Shown piece by piece: positions 1 to 12,831 of a stretch of DNA of 64,000 nucleotides; within the stretch, counting starts at the first letter, position 1, and the number at the start of each line of letters is the position of its first letter. A program made the position numbers and the translations under genes. This stretch comes from Hypomyces perniciosus (taxonomy: Eukaryota > Ascomycota > Sordariomycetes > Hypocreales > Hypocreaceae): NCBI GenBank assembly GCA_008477525.1, contig SPDT01000002.1:3286001-3350000 (forward strand). Direction: 5' to 3'. The notes beneath the pieces were generated by a model. The model was given only the letters and a program-made list of their open reading frames with translations. It searched no databases and was not told the DNA's origin.

Positions 1-111
1 ATCACCACAGGACAGCCATGGTTCGCAGGAGGCGCCCTCACCTCCATCTCCAACCGCGTCTGGCGCGTTATCTCCACGGCCCAGCATCCACCCCAGCATC
101 TTGAGCCGTAG
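1..111 (+). CDS. 3' end of an unidentified gene (partial)
   Basis: The first 36 codons of the window are open in frame 1 and end at a TAG at 109-111. The peptide includes GQPWFAGGAL and NRVWRVIST and has no motif I recognise. It could be the last exon of a gene lying to the left, or chance open frame. The only support is an open frame running in from the edge, so this is a weak call. Confidence 0.25.
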   Translation: MTTGQPWFAGGALTSISNRVWRVISTAQHPPQHLEP

Positions 112-713
112 TACAGGGAGGGGAGAGATTCTGTCTGCGATTGGAAGTCAAGCTAGAGTAGTGATGTCTCCCCGATATGGAGCCGTACGTCAAGGCATCC
201 AGGGATGCTGTGCGGTGGGATCCGCCTTCGTTGCGTTGTCTGGAGTTGGGATATTGTTGTGTGGATTGTTTACTTTTCCACCAGTGCGTTGGAGTGACGA
301 AATGCTCCCTCGCACCACGACGGAGTACGTACCTACCTACCCACTAGCGGACTGGGCAGCCACGCGGCGCCGATTGGTTGGCACGGCCTAGCGCACTTCA
401 GCTGCACGATGCACTGCTAATGCACTATGAATGCACTGAACGACCCTCGCTCAGCCCTGTAAGCTCCATCAGTTGTGTCGGTCTGGCTGATAACAGCAAT
501 GAAGCATGTGCTATGCTGTGCTATGCTATGCTGTGCTGTGCTGCCCCGCCATCAAGCTTGACGTCTTAGCGGCCGCCAATCTGCATCTTCCTGTTCTCTC
601 TTCCTACATACAACCACGAACTATCTATATCAACTACCGAGTTATTATTATGGCCTCCTCCATGTAAAGCGTCACGGCTTTGGCTGTGGCACTTACCTAG
701 GACTCGCGCGACC
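112..713. other. Intergenic region and gcn2 leader
   Basis: No gene is seen here. There is a TGTGCTATGC-type short repeat at about 507-545 and a pyrimidine-rich leader from about 560. A five-codon upstream ORF (ATG 650, stop 665-667) precedes the gcn2 start. Confidence 0.5.
650..667 (+). promoter_or_regulatory. Upstream ORF in the gcn2 leader
   Basis: A five-codon reading frame (MASSM, stop TAA) begins 64 bp before the gcn2 start codon. If transcription starts upstream of it, scanning ribosomes would meet it first. No RNA data are available, so its presence in the mRNA is inferred. Confidence 0.35.
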
Positions 714-3700
714 ATGGCGTGGAAAGCACCCAAGGCATGGAAGACGCCGGCGACGAACTCCAAGGATGACTCAAGTTTCCCGGGCCTCAAGCCTGCTGGC
801 CCGGAGGCGACGACCAAGATTGAATATGAAGAGCTCCAGAGGGACGAGATATTTGCCCTAGAAGCGATCTATGGCGAGGATTTCATCGAGCATACGGCAG
901 CCCATAGTGCCTGGAAGGTATTCCACCCCATGTCTCTACGACTGGTGCGATCGAACTCACCATGTCCAGAAATCTGAGCCATCCTTCGATATACGGATCA
1001 AAGCCTCGAGCGATAGCGATTTCTCTGTGACTGTTGGCTTTACAATCACTGCGACATACCCGAAAACACCACCCTTATTGAGCATCAAGGACCAGGGCTA
1101 TCTCCGGGAGGTGACTCAATTCAAGATACAGAAATTCATAGAGACACAGCCCAAGATCTTCGCCAAGGAGGAGCAGGAAATGGTTGACAAGATTGTTGAA
1201 GGCATCAGAGATATTCTTGAAGACGCTGCACAAACCAAAGCATCTGGAAAGCAATTACCGTCGCTCGAAGAGGAACGCGATAGACATGAGGCAGCCATGG
1301 CTAAACTGGCTCAGGAACAACGAGAAAAGGAGGAGCTCAAAAAAGAGGAAGAGATGCGAGAAAAGGAAAAGACCACGGCGCAAGAACTGCAGCAAGAGAT
1401 TCAGCGCCAGAAGCAAAAGGCAAGGGAGTCAAAGCTCAGTCGCCGTCCTAATGGCATGAATCAACACCAAACTTCCGAGTCTGCCAGCTCTGACGATGAC
1501 AAGATCGATTTCGATCAATTTTGCACCACAACTGACCGGTCGGGAAATTCTCTCACCTTTCGGTCTGTTGCTGGCAAATGTGATCCTCGCGTGGGACAGG
1601 TTTCAACTGTCTTCACCGTGCGCCCAGTTCTGGTTAATGGTCAGGGCAATCAAGCAATGGCGTTGAAGGAGGCTGTCTTGCGTCCAAGTGGGAAGGATTC
1701 CAAGGAGTTCAAGAAGCAGTTACAATCTCTAGAATCCCGACTACAAGACTTGAAAATTGGGAACAAAACACACCATCGACACATTGTCGAGGTTCTTGAC
1801 TTTAAGGTTGAGAGTGGGCCTGCAGCGGATCGTACTGTGCCTGTTGCTTGGACTGTGAGAATCCTGAGTCCTCTAGCTGAAAAAGGGTCCCTGGAGGAGT
1901 TGTTGGAACTTGCAGGGCATCTCGAGATTGGAAAAGTACGGTCTTGGACAAGGGACTTGCTTGACGCTTTGAACTTTCTACACAACAAGAACATAGCACA
2001 CCAAGTCATCCATCCCGGCAATATTCTCCTTTTTAGAGAGCCTACGGGCGAGGTTGTGCCTAAAATCTCCGATGCTTCGTATCAAAGGGAGGTGCATAAT
2101 CTCAGCACCAAGAAGCAGGGTCCTCCCGGCCTGAACTCTGCTAAATCTGCATACTGGCTGCCTCCAGAGATTGCCGCGGCATCAAAGCCGCAATACACGT
2201 CCAAGGCCGATATATGGGATTTTGGCGTCGTCTTCGTTCAGATGATCTTTGGCCTGGATGTTCTTCGAAAGTACTCATCACCGAAAAATCTCATGGACTC
2301 AATTATGCTTTCTAAACCTCTCCAAGAGCTTGTAAGCCGCTTCTTCAAGGAAGACAGGCAGAAGAGGCCGAGGGCTTTTGAGCTCGGTGCTAGCGAGTTT
2401 TTGGCGACGGATGCCCCTGTGCTTTTTGAAGACTCATCAGTGCTCATGTCCAGTAGTCCGTCGATAACGTCTCTGCAGGCGCTTCCCGCAAGACTAAGGC
2501 GAGACTCAATGACATTAAGAACAGCTGTTGTCTCGCGGTATACTGAGGATTTTGTTGAGGAAGGGAGACTCGGCAAAGGTGGCTTTGGAGAAGTTGTCAA
2601 AGCTAGGAAGAAGCTTGACGGACAGATCTACGCCATCAAAAAGATCACACAGCGCTCCCAAGCTAGCCTCACAGAGATCCTCAAGGAGGTCCGGTTGCTA
2701 TCGCAGCTCAGCCATCTTGCAGTGGTGCGGTACTACAATACATGGGTTGAAGAGGTTCCGGATTTGACAGACACCGAAGGCGACACCTCGACGGATGATT
2801 ACACGGAAGACACCAGAGGCACTGAGTCTGTCGGCATTGACATACAATTCGCGACAAGCACTGGTGGCTTGGACTTTATATCCTCCAATGCTGGTTTGGA
2901 GTTTGAATATGAGGACGATTCGGACGAGGATGAGGATGAAGAAGACCTGTCGGACGAAGATGACGAAAGTTCAATCATGGACGATGCCATTGGGCATCGC
3001 GCAATATCCCCTGAAAAGGAGAGACATGCCGCTCTGCAACGGCGTGCTAAGCTGCATCGGGCTCATCGAACCATTCTCTACATTTCAATGGAGTATTGTG
3101 AGAAACGGGTAGGATTCCTCTCTGCTGACTTTACCTCTACATAATGCACTTGCTCACTGGAAATTAGACCCTGAGAGATCTCATTTCGAGAAAGCTCTAC
3201 AAGAACACCCCCGAAATTTGGCGCCTCTTTCGCCAGATTCTGGAAGGATTGTCACACATTCATGGTCTGAGCATCGTCCATCGTGATCTCAAGCCGGAAA
3301 ATGTCTTCATTGCCAGCAGTGCTGATGGTGTGGACAACGTCAAGATCGGTGATTTCGGCCTCGCCACAAGTGGCCAGTTTTCTGTGGACCGAGCTGCCGC
3401 CGCGAACAGCATAGAAACGGATGACATGACAAGAAGCATAGGCACAGCCTATTACTCTGCACCGGAGGTGAGGTCAGCCGCCAATGGGATGTATAGCACC
3501 AAGGTTGATATGTATTCTGTGGGAATCATCTTCTTTGAGATGTGCTATCAACCCATGATGGGTATGCAGAAGGCGGATGTCATCGGCCAACTTCGACGTC
3601 CCACACCCGTTATTCCCTCTGACTTCAAGCCTGCTGAGAAGAAACAAACGGAAATCGTCCTCTCTCTCGTCAATCATAATCCGAAGGAAAGACCATCCAG

Positions 3701-5755
3701 CTCTGATCTTCTGAAAAGCGGCAAATTGCCAGTTCAGATGGAAAGTGAGACAATCAGGCGGACACTCGCGGGCCTGGCAGACCCGAGCTCACCATACTAT
3801 CGGAAAATGCTGTCGACGTTGTTTGCCCGGCCGGTTGAGGCTGCGAAGAACTTTGCGTGGGACATGTCTGGAACGACCCCGAGTTCTGCAGAGTTACTGA
3901 ATCAAAGCATTGTCAAAAATGCATTGATATCCATTTTCCGTCGCCACGGTGCCTTGGAGACGACTCGAACCTCCATTTACCCTAGGTCATCCCACTACGC
4001 CGACAACATTGTCCAGCTCCTTGACTCTAATGGCACGGTTCTTCAGCTTCCCTATGATCTTACCATGGGACATGCTAGAATGTTGGCAAAACAAACCAGC
4101 AGCCCTGTGCTGCAGCGGACCTTTACGTTCGGCAGTGTGTTCCGAGATAAACAGGATACTGGACAGCCCCAAATGTTTGGTGAGGTAGATTTTGATATTG
4201 TCACAAAGGATACGCTAGACCTTGCGTTAAAGGAGGCTGAAGTATTGAAAGTTCTCGATGAGATTATCCACACATTCCCATCCCTGTCTTCTGTCCAGAT
4301 GTGCTTCCACATCGGCCATTCGGATATCCTGCAACTCATATTCGAACATTGCGGAATCGAACCTGGTTCTAGGAGAGCTGCAGCAGATGTGCTCAGCAGA
4401 TTGAATATTCACAGTCACACATGGCAGAAGATTAGGATGGAACTGCGATCGCCGGCTGTGGGTATTTCAGCAACGAGTGTTGACGAGCTTCAACGCTTTG
4501 ACTTTAGAGGCAGGTTTTTGTAAGACGATCCACATGACCGAGTTGGTGCTAACAATTCCAGTACAGACACACCCAACAAGGCCTTCTCGAAATTGAAAAT
4601 GGCATTTGAAGGTAGCGACATATATCAGCGCGCCGCCTCCACGATTGCCCATCTAAAAGAAGTTGTTGAGTACGCCAAGCGTTTAGACATAACCACCAAG
4701 ATCTACATCAATCCGCTCAACAGCCTCAAGGAAAGTTTCTACACTGGCGGTATTCTCTTCTCATGCATATATGATAAGAAGGCCAAAGATGTCTTCGCAG
4801 CCGGGGGGCGATACGACCAGCTGATCAATGAACAGCGCCCGAAGATTGGTGGGCAGTTTGAGAAGCGGCATGCTGTCGGATTTAGCCTGGCCTGGGAGAG
4901 ACTAGCCCGAATACCCAAATCAGGGAACTCTTCATTTCTGAAGAAGTCTGAGGATGATGCAAACAGTATATTTTACGGCAAACGGGTAAGTACTGGCCAG
5001 CCCTGCTGTGCTTTGGGATTTTTTTACTCATACGACCAAAGTGCGATGTTTTAGTGGCAAGTTTCGACACGGCAACCCTTAGATCGTTGGGCATCGAAGT
5101 CTTACAGATGCTTTGGGCCCACGACATTAGCGCAGAACTTGCAAGAGATGCAAGGTCACCGGAAGACCTGATGTCGAAGCATCGAGATGAAACTTATTCG
5201 TGGATCATCATCATCAAGCAAGATTCTATGCTGAAGATCAAAACCTTGGGAAAGAAGGATGTCCCAGACGTGGATCTTCCCATGGCACAACTACTTGCTT
5301 GGCTACGCCCCGAGATTCGAGACCGTGAAGTCAAGGCCGCCATCAAGTTCCGGGGGACTGCGGAACCTAGCGCGCAGGGCGAAAAGGATCACGAGCAGGA
5401 CGTCAAGATTCTTATTGGCCAGACAAAGAGCAAGAAATTCAACAGGCGTACTGTTGTGGAACAAGCACAAGTCAACGCGGCCGCTCTGATGAACTCGTTT
5501 CTTGACGGCCCCATCTTGGCAATTGAGACGACGGACCAGGTCATGGATCTCATCCGAGATACTAGCTTGTCGGACCCGGAGAGCTGGCGGAAAGCTGAGC
5601 ATGGAGTTACGACCTCGGAGAAGAAGTATGTCCGCGAGATCCATGACCAGCTTGACACCTGGCGGTGGAAGTATGAGAAAAAGAACGGCACACGACACTC
5701 GTTTTTGTATAATTTTAGATCAGGCACCTGCATGTATTACGATCTAGGCGCTTGA
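714..5755 (+). CDS. gcn2: Gcn2-type eIF2-alpha kinase
   Basis: This is the general amino-acid control kinase, which senses uncharged tRNA and phosphorylates eIF2-alpha. Exons are 714-917, 970-3108, 3168-4513, 4562-4985 and 5042-5755, giving 1608 residues, normal for fungal Gcn2. Domains in order: RWD (about 36-170, Gcn1-binding), a charged linker, a degenerate pseudokinase (about 330-560), and the active kinase from about 592. The kinase has glycine loop GKGGFGEV, an acidic insert near 720-740, HRDLKPEN near 819, DFG near 843 and GTAYYSAPE. A HisRS-like region follows (about 985-1370), then a C-terminal anticodon-binding-like domain. The fourth intron ends just before TGCGATGTTTTA; splicing at the later TTTTAG would lose conserved residues. 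The orthologue in Neurospora is cpc-3. Identity is secure; the third intron (4514-4561, 48 bp) is the least certain boundary. Confidence 0.95.
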
Positions 5756-6921
5756 GAGGCCTGAACATATACCACGGATTCTTGTACATGGCAACTAGGT
5801 GGCATATGTAGATGTGAGATTTCGATTGCATCTATGCAGCAGACTCTGTTGGGAATAGAAGCCATTGGTGAACATCAATAGCCAAGTGCTGTGAATAGCG
5901 AAGCTGGGCAGTGCGTGCAGGCAATGAATGCGGCCTAACAAAGGTATGATTTTAGTGCTAGCTTGGCAGTGAATTAGAGGTGGATTTACTCGGTAGGGCG
6001 TCAAAGCATCTGTACGATGTAATTCATTGATTCAGCTGGACGAGTCCGAGAGAAAACCGAGGTAATAATGTAAGTACCTTACATACGGTGAACTCCGAGT
6101 ATGTATGTACATAGGTATGTAGGCATCCTAGTCATTGCCACATGAGTAATGGCTTTTCTCAATAATCAACACCCATTGGACAGAGTACGGAGTATGTACG
6201 AGTACTCGCACATACTGACCATCGGGTTGAATGAATGAATGCCTTTCGGGATGGGGCCGTAAATCGGCGCGGCCGCGGCTGATGCGATGGAAGAGGCTGG
6301 AATCGGATCGGAACCGCTGGGGCGCTTCAGTATGTACCTACCTAGTAGTACCAGTACTAGTACGAAGTAGTATCTGGTAGTTTTCAGGGCGGGGTTACAG
6401 TACATTCCCCCCCTAAGCCCTATGCTCTCTAGTGGCCCTGTAATATCGCCCTGGATGCCCCGGCAGTGTGCCAGTCACCTGCTGGAGCACCTGTTGGAGC
6501 CACCTGATGCCGTCACTCCTAAACACACCGGCTGCCTTTTCGGAGATTCCCCTGTCGGTGTCTTTGTTTCTGAGCCACTGCTGAATCTTTACTTTCCACC
6601 CAGCAAACACAACACAGCGATTCACCCTTGTCTGTTTTTCTTTTCTTTTCTTTTGTTTGCTGGCAGGGCCATCGCAAGTCAATAGGCCCAGGTTGTGGCT
6701 CGCCCTTTCTTAAAATTCCAACCTGAGGTCTCGTTTTTTTTACTCTCTCGTGAGCCCGCCTTTTCCCTCGAACCATCGTCCCGATTCGGCTCTTTCGCCG
6801 CCGCTCTTTGGTCCGGATCTTCAGGAATAAAGGCAACGACCAACCCATTTCTATACGATCTACCGACCCAAACCCCGACGCTCCGTCTCTACGATTCTCT
6901 GTTCCACGCCGTCCAGTCACC
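5756..6921. other. Intergenic region between gcn2 and cdc34
   Basis: No gene is supported. The stretch holds the gcn2 3' UTR, TACGGAGTA-like words near 6185-6205, and a pyrimidine-rich leader with runs of TTTTC and C-rich blocks from about 6590 to the cdc34 start. Confidence 0.5.
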
Positions 6922-7704
6922 ATGGCCCAGAAACGACTCATGCAGGAGTTGGGCTCGCTTCAGAAGGAGAAGTGGGTGGACATAACCGTAAGACCTACAC
7001 GATAAGGCATGCGGGCCTGAGGTTTGACACTAATTTGGAAAACAAGACGGACGAGAGCAATCTTCTTCTCTGGAAGCTGGGACTTTGGGTTGTCAACCCT
7101 GACAGTGTGTGGCATGGAGCATACCTGAGGGTGAGTAGGCTTGGTCGAACGTCATCAACACGAGGATAGGTACGCTAACAGGAAACCCAAGGCCGAAATG
7201 AAGTTCCCAAACGATTACCCCTACCAACCGCCCGTATTCCGATTCCTGACCAAGAAAATCGTCCATCCCAATGTCTACTCTGACGGCAACCTGTGCATCT
7301 CGATCCTTCACAAACCTGGCGAGGACGTGCAATCCGGCGAAGCAGCAAACGAGCGATGGAATGTGCTCCACGGAGTGGAGTCGGTCTTGCGATCTGTTCT
7401 CCTCCTGATGGATGATCCCGAGATCAACTCGCCCGCCAACGTGGACGCAAGCGTGACGTACCGGGACAACCGTGACGAGTACAATAAACTAGCCAAGGCG
7501 ACAGTGGCTGCAACCCAGCAGGATATTCCGAACGGTGAGAGAATGCCTACAGTAGCCGAACTGGCCCCGGCACCGATCAAGCCTGTGGAGGATGATGCCG
7601 ACTTCTGGAACATGTCCGACGAGGAGGAGGACTTTGGAGGAAGCGACAGCGACGAGAACATGGACGACTTTGAGGAGGAGGATGACGACGATGATGACGA
7701 ATGA
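6922..7704 (+). CDS. cdc34: Cdc34/Ubc3-type ubiquitin-conjugating enzyme E2
   Basis: This E2 works with SCF ubiquitin ligases to ubiquitinate cell-cycle regulators. Exons are 6922-6987, 7047-7130 and 7192-7704, giving 220 residues. The UBC fold covers about 5-165, with the active cysteine in NLCISIL. It is followed by the acidic-loop insertion HKPGEDVQSGEAANERW, which marks the Cdc34/UBE2R and Ube2g group. The C-terminal tail ends in a run of Asp and Glu, as in Cdc34, where it helps binding to the cullin basic canyon. ATG 6922 is chosen because it opens with the usual E2 N-terminus MAQKRLMQEL. Introns 1 and 2 are 59 and 61 bp with good branch sites. A Ubc7-like E2 also has the loop, but the long acidic tail favours Cdc34. 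Confidence 0.9.
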
Positions 7705-8775
7705 AGCGGTGGAGAAGTACAGCGGGCTCATGGCCTCCCGAGCGGAGCACAGCACAAACAGCGTTGCTGTCATACACCACATCTACACTCTACTGCATAG
7801 CGGATTGGTTTTCCGGCGTTCGGCGGCGGACTGGACACTTGGAGCGCGGGAAGAGGGTTGGGACCATGGCGTGGTTTCTCGCAACTGGAATTATGAGGGA
7901 CCTATGAGGGTTTTCTGACATCGTACAATTTGTTTTTTTTTCTTTTTCTTTGGCGGTCTGTTCTCCTTTCGCGGCTTGTAGGCTGCTTATTATTATAGCG
8001 AATAGATGGTGAATAGACACTTTATATGAAGATCTTTACTCTGTCTGTATTTATATGCCCGGGCCGTATGTACATATATGTATCTATTTTGTGGTAATCC
8101 TAGGAACCAGTGAGATTTATGCTGGTTATCCGGGTTCACAGCCTCAGGTTCGTCATTGTTCATGTGATGGACTCGTAACTCAGCCTCTCCTTCATCTACG
8201 AGTACCTACACAGCGTTTTTCGGAGGCTGCGACTACCCCTCTACCAAGTACGAGTGCTCCGTACGAAGTACTCCGTACTCGAAACTCACTCAGCACGCGC
8301 AGTTGCGCCACCACCCACCTAGTGCTGCTTATCTTATCGGGCTTCATCATCGGCTCACAGTCGTCAGTGCCTCCCGTCACTAACCACAACTCACCCTCTG
8401 GTACCTTCGCTGGTGCATCACTGTCGTCGACGAGCTTGCGCAAGCCTTTTTTGCGTAGCTTGCCACGACAAATTCTGGTCCCTTTAGTCTACATTGCTTT
8501 TCTTCTTCCTCCTTCTTCCTCTTCTTCATACTTGGCGGACTCAGCAGATATATCGTTGATGCCCCTCCTCCCTCCTCCGCACGCGACGTTTCCGGGGCCA
8601 GGGCAACCCATACGCCTTAGCTGGCCAACAAACCGACAACAAAGAGCTTGCTCCCTTCCCCCAAGCTCTTGATCTCCCCGGTCGAACAAACGGACCTAGA
8701 GCTAGACGAGACGAGAGTATCCTTAGCAACGAGTGGCTCATGTTTTTATAGTGGGCAGTACTACAATACATCATT
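7705..8775. other. Intergenic region between cdc34 and the UIM gene
   Basis: No gene is supported. A Ser/Pro-rich open stretch at 8055-8672 has no homology I recognise and no splice logic. There is a cluster of ACTCCGTACTC-type words at about 8260-8282 and T/C-rich DNA at 8500-8530, probably the leader of the next gene. Confidence 0.45.
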
Positions 8776-11700
8776 ATGGCCTCTTTAGACCCTTCTGACG
8801 ACGAGATCTCGCAGGTCGTAGACTTTGCGGGACTCGACTTCGTCAATGATCGGTCCATGATCATCAATGCGCTCAAGGTTTGAACTCCTCCCTGATACTA
8901 TGCTGCAGGTAAAGGGTCTAACTTTATTTCCTATTGGCCAGAATAATAACAGAAGTGTCGAGACGGTGGTAATGCAATATTTCGATAACCAGGCGTCGGT
9001 ATGTAACCCCCCCTTCGGATCGAGTCCAGATAGCAGGAAGAAGCTGAACGACGGCAGTTTCGAGACAAGTATACCATGGCGTGGAACGACGCGATGTTCT
9101 CGGCAGATAGAGATGGCTCTACGAATAATGCTGGTATATGTATGGACGAGCGGTCAAGTTGCTTGGGGACGGAGAGCTGACCTTGGACAGCATTTCACGT
9201 AGAATCGTTAAACCAGAACGATATCATACAAGGGGTGACGCCTCCCCCGCCTGGTTATGGAGTCGGTGCTCCATCAAGACCTCCGTCGAGGTCGAATGAC
9301 CGATCGCCACTCGGTAGGGTGGCGGACTGGACGACAGGGGACGCAGGCGGTAATACTTCCCGTATTTGGTGGTCCAACACAGGCTAACGATGGTAGGCGG
9401 CGGTGCGATAATACATTCACAAGAAGACGACGATATGCAGCGGGCACTACGAGAATCAGCCCAAGAGGCGGGGCTCTCATTGTCCCAGCAGGATTCAGGG
9501 ATCATGGATGCCTCGACATCAACACCTTATTTTGGCCCCGCGAATCGACCTGACTATGATCAAGGAAGCTGGGCCATGGTGCCGGTGGGAACGTCGGAAA
9601 AGAAGGTGGCCAGTGGCCCGATGCCATCACAGAGAAAGAGAGTAGCTGGTGCCCCTGCTTTCTTGATTCAGGGTACGACGACAGCAGGGTCCAACCGCCT
9701 AGGAGGTCTCTTGACAATTCTTCACCAGATACCGTTGGCACGGAACATTTTCCTGGATTGTGGCTCTCCTGCGCCGTCATACGGGTACAACAGCGAGTGG
9801 TGGAATGGTCAGGAGATTCGGTTATCGCATATTGAGAACCAGACACAGCCAGTCGAGCCATCTTGGGGCGGACTAGAGGAGTGTAAGCCAGGTTTTGAAG
9901 AGGAGCTTCATCGACTGATGGCATTTCTGGATTCGACAGAGCGCAGTTATGGCACTGTCAGTATACTTACTGAGCTTACCCCTTATCCTTCCTCTGGTGT
10001 CGAAAAACAATTTTATGAGCAGCTTGGGCAACGGAATGGGGATAGGCTTGAGCCGCTGTGTCAAGTAGCTACCCTGGCCTCGGTCCACGAAGACGAACCC
10101 CCTAGCGAGGAGGCAAAATTCGCCTTGTTGGAAATAGAGTTCATGAGGAGCGACTATTCCAGCATCAAGACGCTTTACGAGGCACTCGACCATCTCATGT
10201 GGAGCGATGTATTGGCCTGGAACGAAGCTTATGAGGGCGCCAAGATGGCTATGTTCAAGGATATGGGGGAGGTTATCGCCATAAAGATCGGCAACGATGG
10301 ACCTGAAGACTCGATCGATATACCGACGGAGCTATACCCGGAGAGGTATCTCGCAAGCCGGAGAGAGGAAGCACGGCGGATACAACTGGGATGGTGCGAG
10401 ACGAAGAATGCAATCTTCAAGATTGAAAAAGAGGAGCAGGGTCTGCAACAGTGGCGGAACGACTGGGGCCAAACAGCTTACAATAAGACGGCCATGATTG
10501 AGAAAGTCAAGGGCCAGTGGAAGACATTCAGTGATTATTTGGAGGGCGCTGGGCGCTTTCAGGCCATGGAAGCCTCGGGATTCGACACAAACAAGTACCC
10601 TGATTATCGGGCCGCCCCTTGTCAGATGACGGATGAGCAGCAGAAACACAACGGGCAAGTAGAAAAAGTGCTTGATCTGGCAGAACGGGTACTTTCAGAT
10701 ATCGAAACTAGAACCCGGGGTAAGGAAGCGTTCACAACCAAAACTGAAGTCACTATGCTAACGGTTTGATAGATTTGCGAACTCAACTGAAGCAGATTCA
10801 AGATAAGCAACGCTTCCTTGGAAGGCTACTTACCAAGCCAGACAAGCCTGGTCGCCCAAAGCCCATGACTTGCAAGAAGTACCTTCTCCGAGGAGTTGCG
10901 ACTGACAAGGATGTCATTTATGTATGTCAGCGTCCAGAACCAGATTTGATAGAGCTAGGGGACGAGGAAAAGCCGCTTGATCAATGGTGGAGGCTGGCAT
11001 ATGCTCCGAAAGAGGACCCGCCAGTCCAGGCGGAGGTAAGATTTGACTACTCTTGACCTGGAAAAAGCTGTAGGCTGACTTGCGTGGTAGAAAATCGAGG
11101 TTGAGCGTGTCCTGCGAGAGGTTTGGCAATTGACCAAAACCCCATTGATCATTTATGCCACCGAAGACGCATTGAACACACCGTACGCCCCATTGCCAGA
11201 TTCCCTAGACCTCTTTGTCCGATCGGAGAACCGGGCATTCCGACATGAACTCAGCCAGGAAACCTCGGACGCAAATGAGACAAGAAGGCGTGGATCTGTC
11301 GAGCCCATTTCGCCCTCCAAACGAAAGCATCGGGCTGACAGTATGGATTCGATGAACAGCAATCGAGCGTCAATAGGGAGTGACGATAGGAATCCATTTG
11401 AAAGCCCCTTTGATGACCAGATGGAAAGTGTAGAGACGGAGTTGACAGACATGTCTGGGAGCAAGTCAGAGACGACTCGAAGTGCTGACGGCAAAACCAA
11501 GGTGGGAGAGGTTCATACACCACCGCCCCTACCCAGCCGGGACCCAGCGCACACGGGTAACAAGTCGGCAACCCTCACTCCAGAAACATTGGCTGCCGAC
11601 GAAAGCGAGGTGCCAAAGTCGGCGCCACTGGACGCGAATCAGCACTGGGATGAGAGTGGTGCAGAGGCGAACGAGGCCAAACCCCCTGAGATGAAGGAGC

Positions 11701-11801
11701 GAGGTCGACCATTTACGTTTATGGCGATGTCCTCGCAGACGGAGAACCAAGGGCGACTACAAAGTGCTATGGATATGGAAATACCAGACCATCAGGAATA
11801 G
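8776..11801 (+). CDS. UIM protein with a USP25/28-like, apparently catalytically dead ubiquitin-protease fold
   Basis: Exons are 8776-8877, 8942-8998, 9058-9133, 9191-9349, 9397-10719, 10773-11035 and 11091-11801 (896 residues). All phases match. The N-terminus (about 8-50) resembles a UBA-like helical domain. A ubiquitin-interacting motif lies near 139-157 (EDDDMQRALRESAQEAG). At about 230 the segment SNRLGGLLTILHQIP aligns with the USP Cys box, but the catalytic Cys position is Asn. Near 640-690, WWRLAY followed by LIIYATEDAL resembles the end of a USP domain, yet the usual GHY catalytic His motif is missing. The C-terminal about 220 residues are low-complexity and Ser/Glu-rich. From family knowledge, UBA/UIM plus USP is the USP25/28 layout. 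The inference is a ubiquitin-binding pseudo-deubiquitinase. The UIM is clear; the USP relationship rests on eye alignment. Confidence 0.65.
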
Positions 11802-12585
11802 AAGTCCGGAAAACGGCTGATGAGCAGACTGGTCAGATGGGTGACATCAAAAAGTGACAAGAAGAACACAGGCACTTGAGACGTGGCCGTCTGGGGGAGT
11901 TGGCTGCCAAGCTTCACATTGTTGCTCTAGGATTGGAGAAAGCGAGGCATCTTGAGATAGCGGGCAAGCGATGCATGTTGTATATCCGTAGGGCAATAGA
12001 AGTTGACTCCGTACTATTAAAAAACAAGTCATGGTTTTCATTTGTGAGGCTTCTTGGTGAGGCTTAATAGTGAGGTTTCCTGCTTGAGCTGTGGTTGCGG
12101 CGTAGAAGCTTCGAGAAGGTTCCATGATAGACACCCCAACATCAACATCTAGAATAGGAGATCTGTAGTGTGACCCGAAGGGCGGCTGAAACCGGTGAGC
12201 AGTATTTGACTCCGTGCGAGTGCATGGATCCTGTTGGTGCCAGCAAATGAAATGTTCCAATTAGGGCAGAAGCAGCATCAGCAGCATCAGCAGGGGTTGA
12301 GGGGATATCGGACAGATGCGCTGGACGGACGTGGAGCTGTGATGCCTCACTTCCTGCTACCGCATTGAGTTAAATCGTGGCCAGCGAATACCAGCCAGCG
12401 AACCAACAGGGGACCCCGGAAGGCCCAAGCCAAGTCACCCCGCCAGTCAGCCAGCCAGCTGTTGTTGAGCTGTTCAGTTGGGCGACAAAGAAGAGAGACA
12501 GACCCCCCCCACCAGTCAGGTTGGATCGTCATGGGCTGGATTGGCCGTCATCAGCTGCCAGCATGGTGGTGGTGGTCCATGTGAG

Positions 12586-12670
12586 GCCTGACCTGACCTG
12601 ACCTGACCTGACCTGGCCTGGCCGGCCTGGCATGAAAAGGCCTGAAAAGGCTTGAAAAGGCCTGAAGAGG
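12586..12670. repeat. CCTGA pentamer array followed by decamer repeats
   Basis: About six CCTGA units run from 12586 to 12615. After a GGCCTGGCC-rich spacer come about four imperfect copies of GGCCTGAAAA to 12670. This is a simple tandem repeat in the upstream region of the J-protein gene. Confidence 0.8.
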
Positions 12671-12821
12671 CCATACATGCTGTGGCACGAGTCACCTGCT
12701 GCCAGACCAGCCCTGTTGCTCTGCTGGCCTGGCGTGTATTTCCGCCTCCAGGGATTCAGAATTGGGCTCGCAAGGGCCTGTTTTGGACGTCATAGTTGGA
12801 TAACCGCTTTTGGCTGCGGAG

Positions 12822-12831
12822 AGAATCTTCC
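12822..12831. promoter_or_regulatory. Possible minimal heat-shock element
   Basis: AGAATCTTCC fits two inverted nGAAn pentamers, the core of an HSF site. It lies about 470 bp upstream of an Hsp40 start codon. A third pentamer is not perfect, and such a short word can occur by chance. Confidence 0.25.

Noticed and set aside
8055..8672. A 205-codon open frame between cdc34 and the UIM gene
   Set aside because: Ser/Pro-rich translation with no recognisable motif, lying over CT-rich leader DNA and ACTCCGTACTC words; its open state follows from composition.
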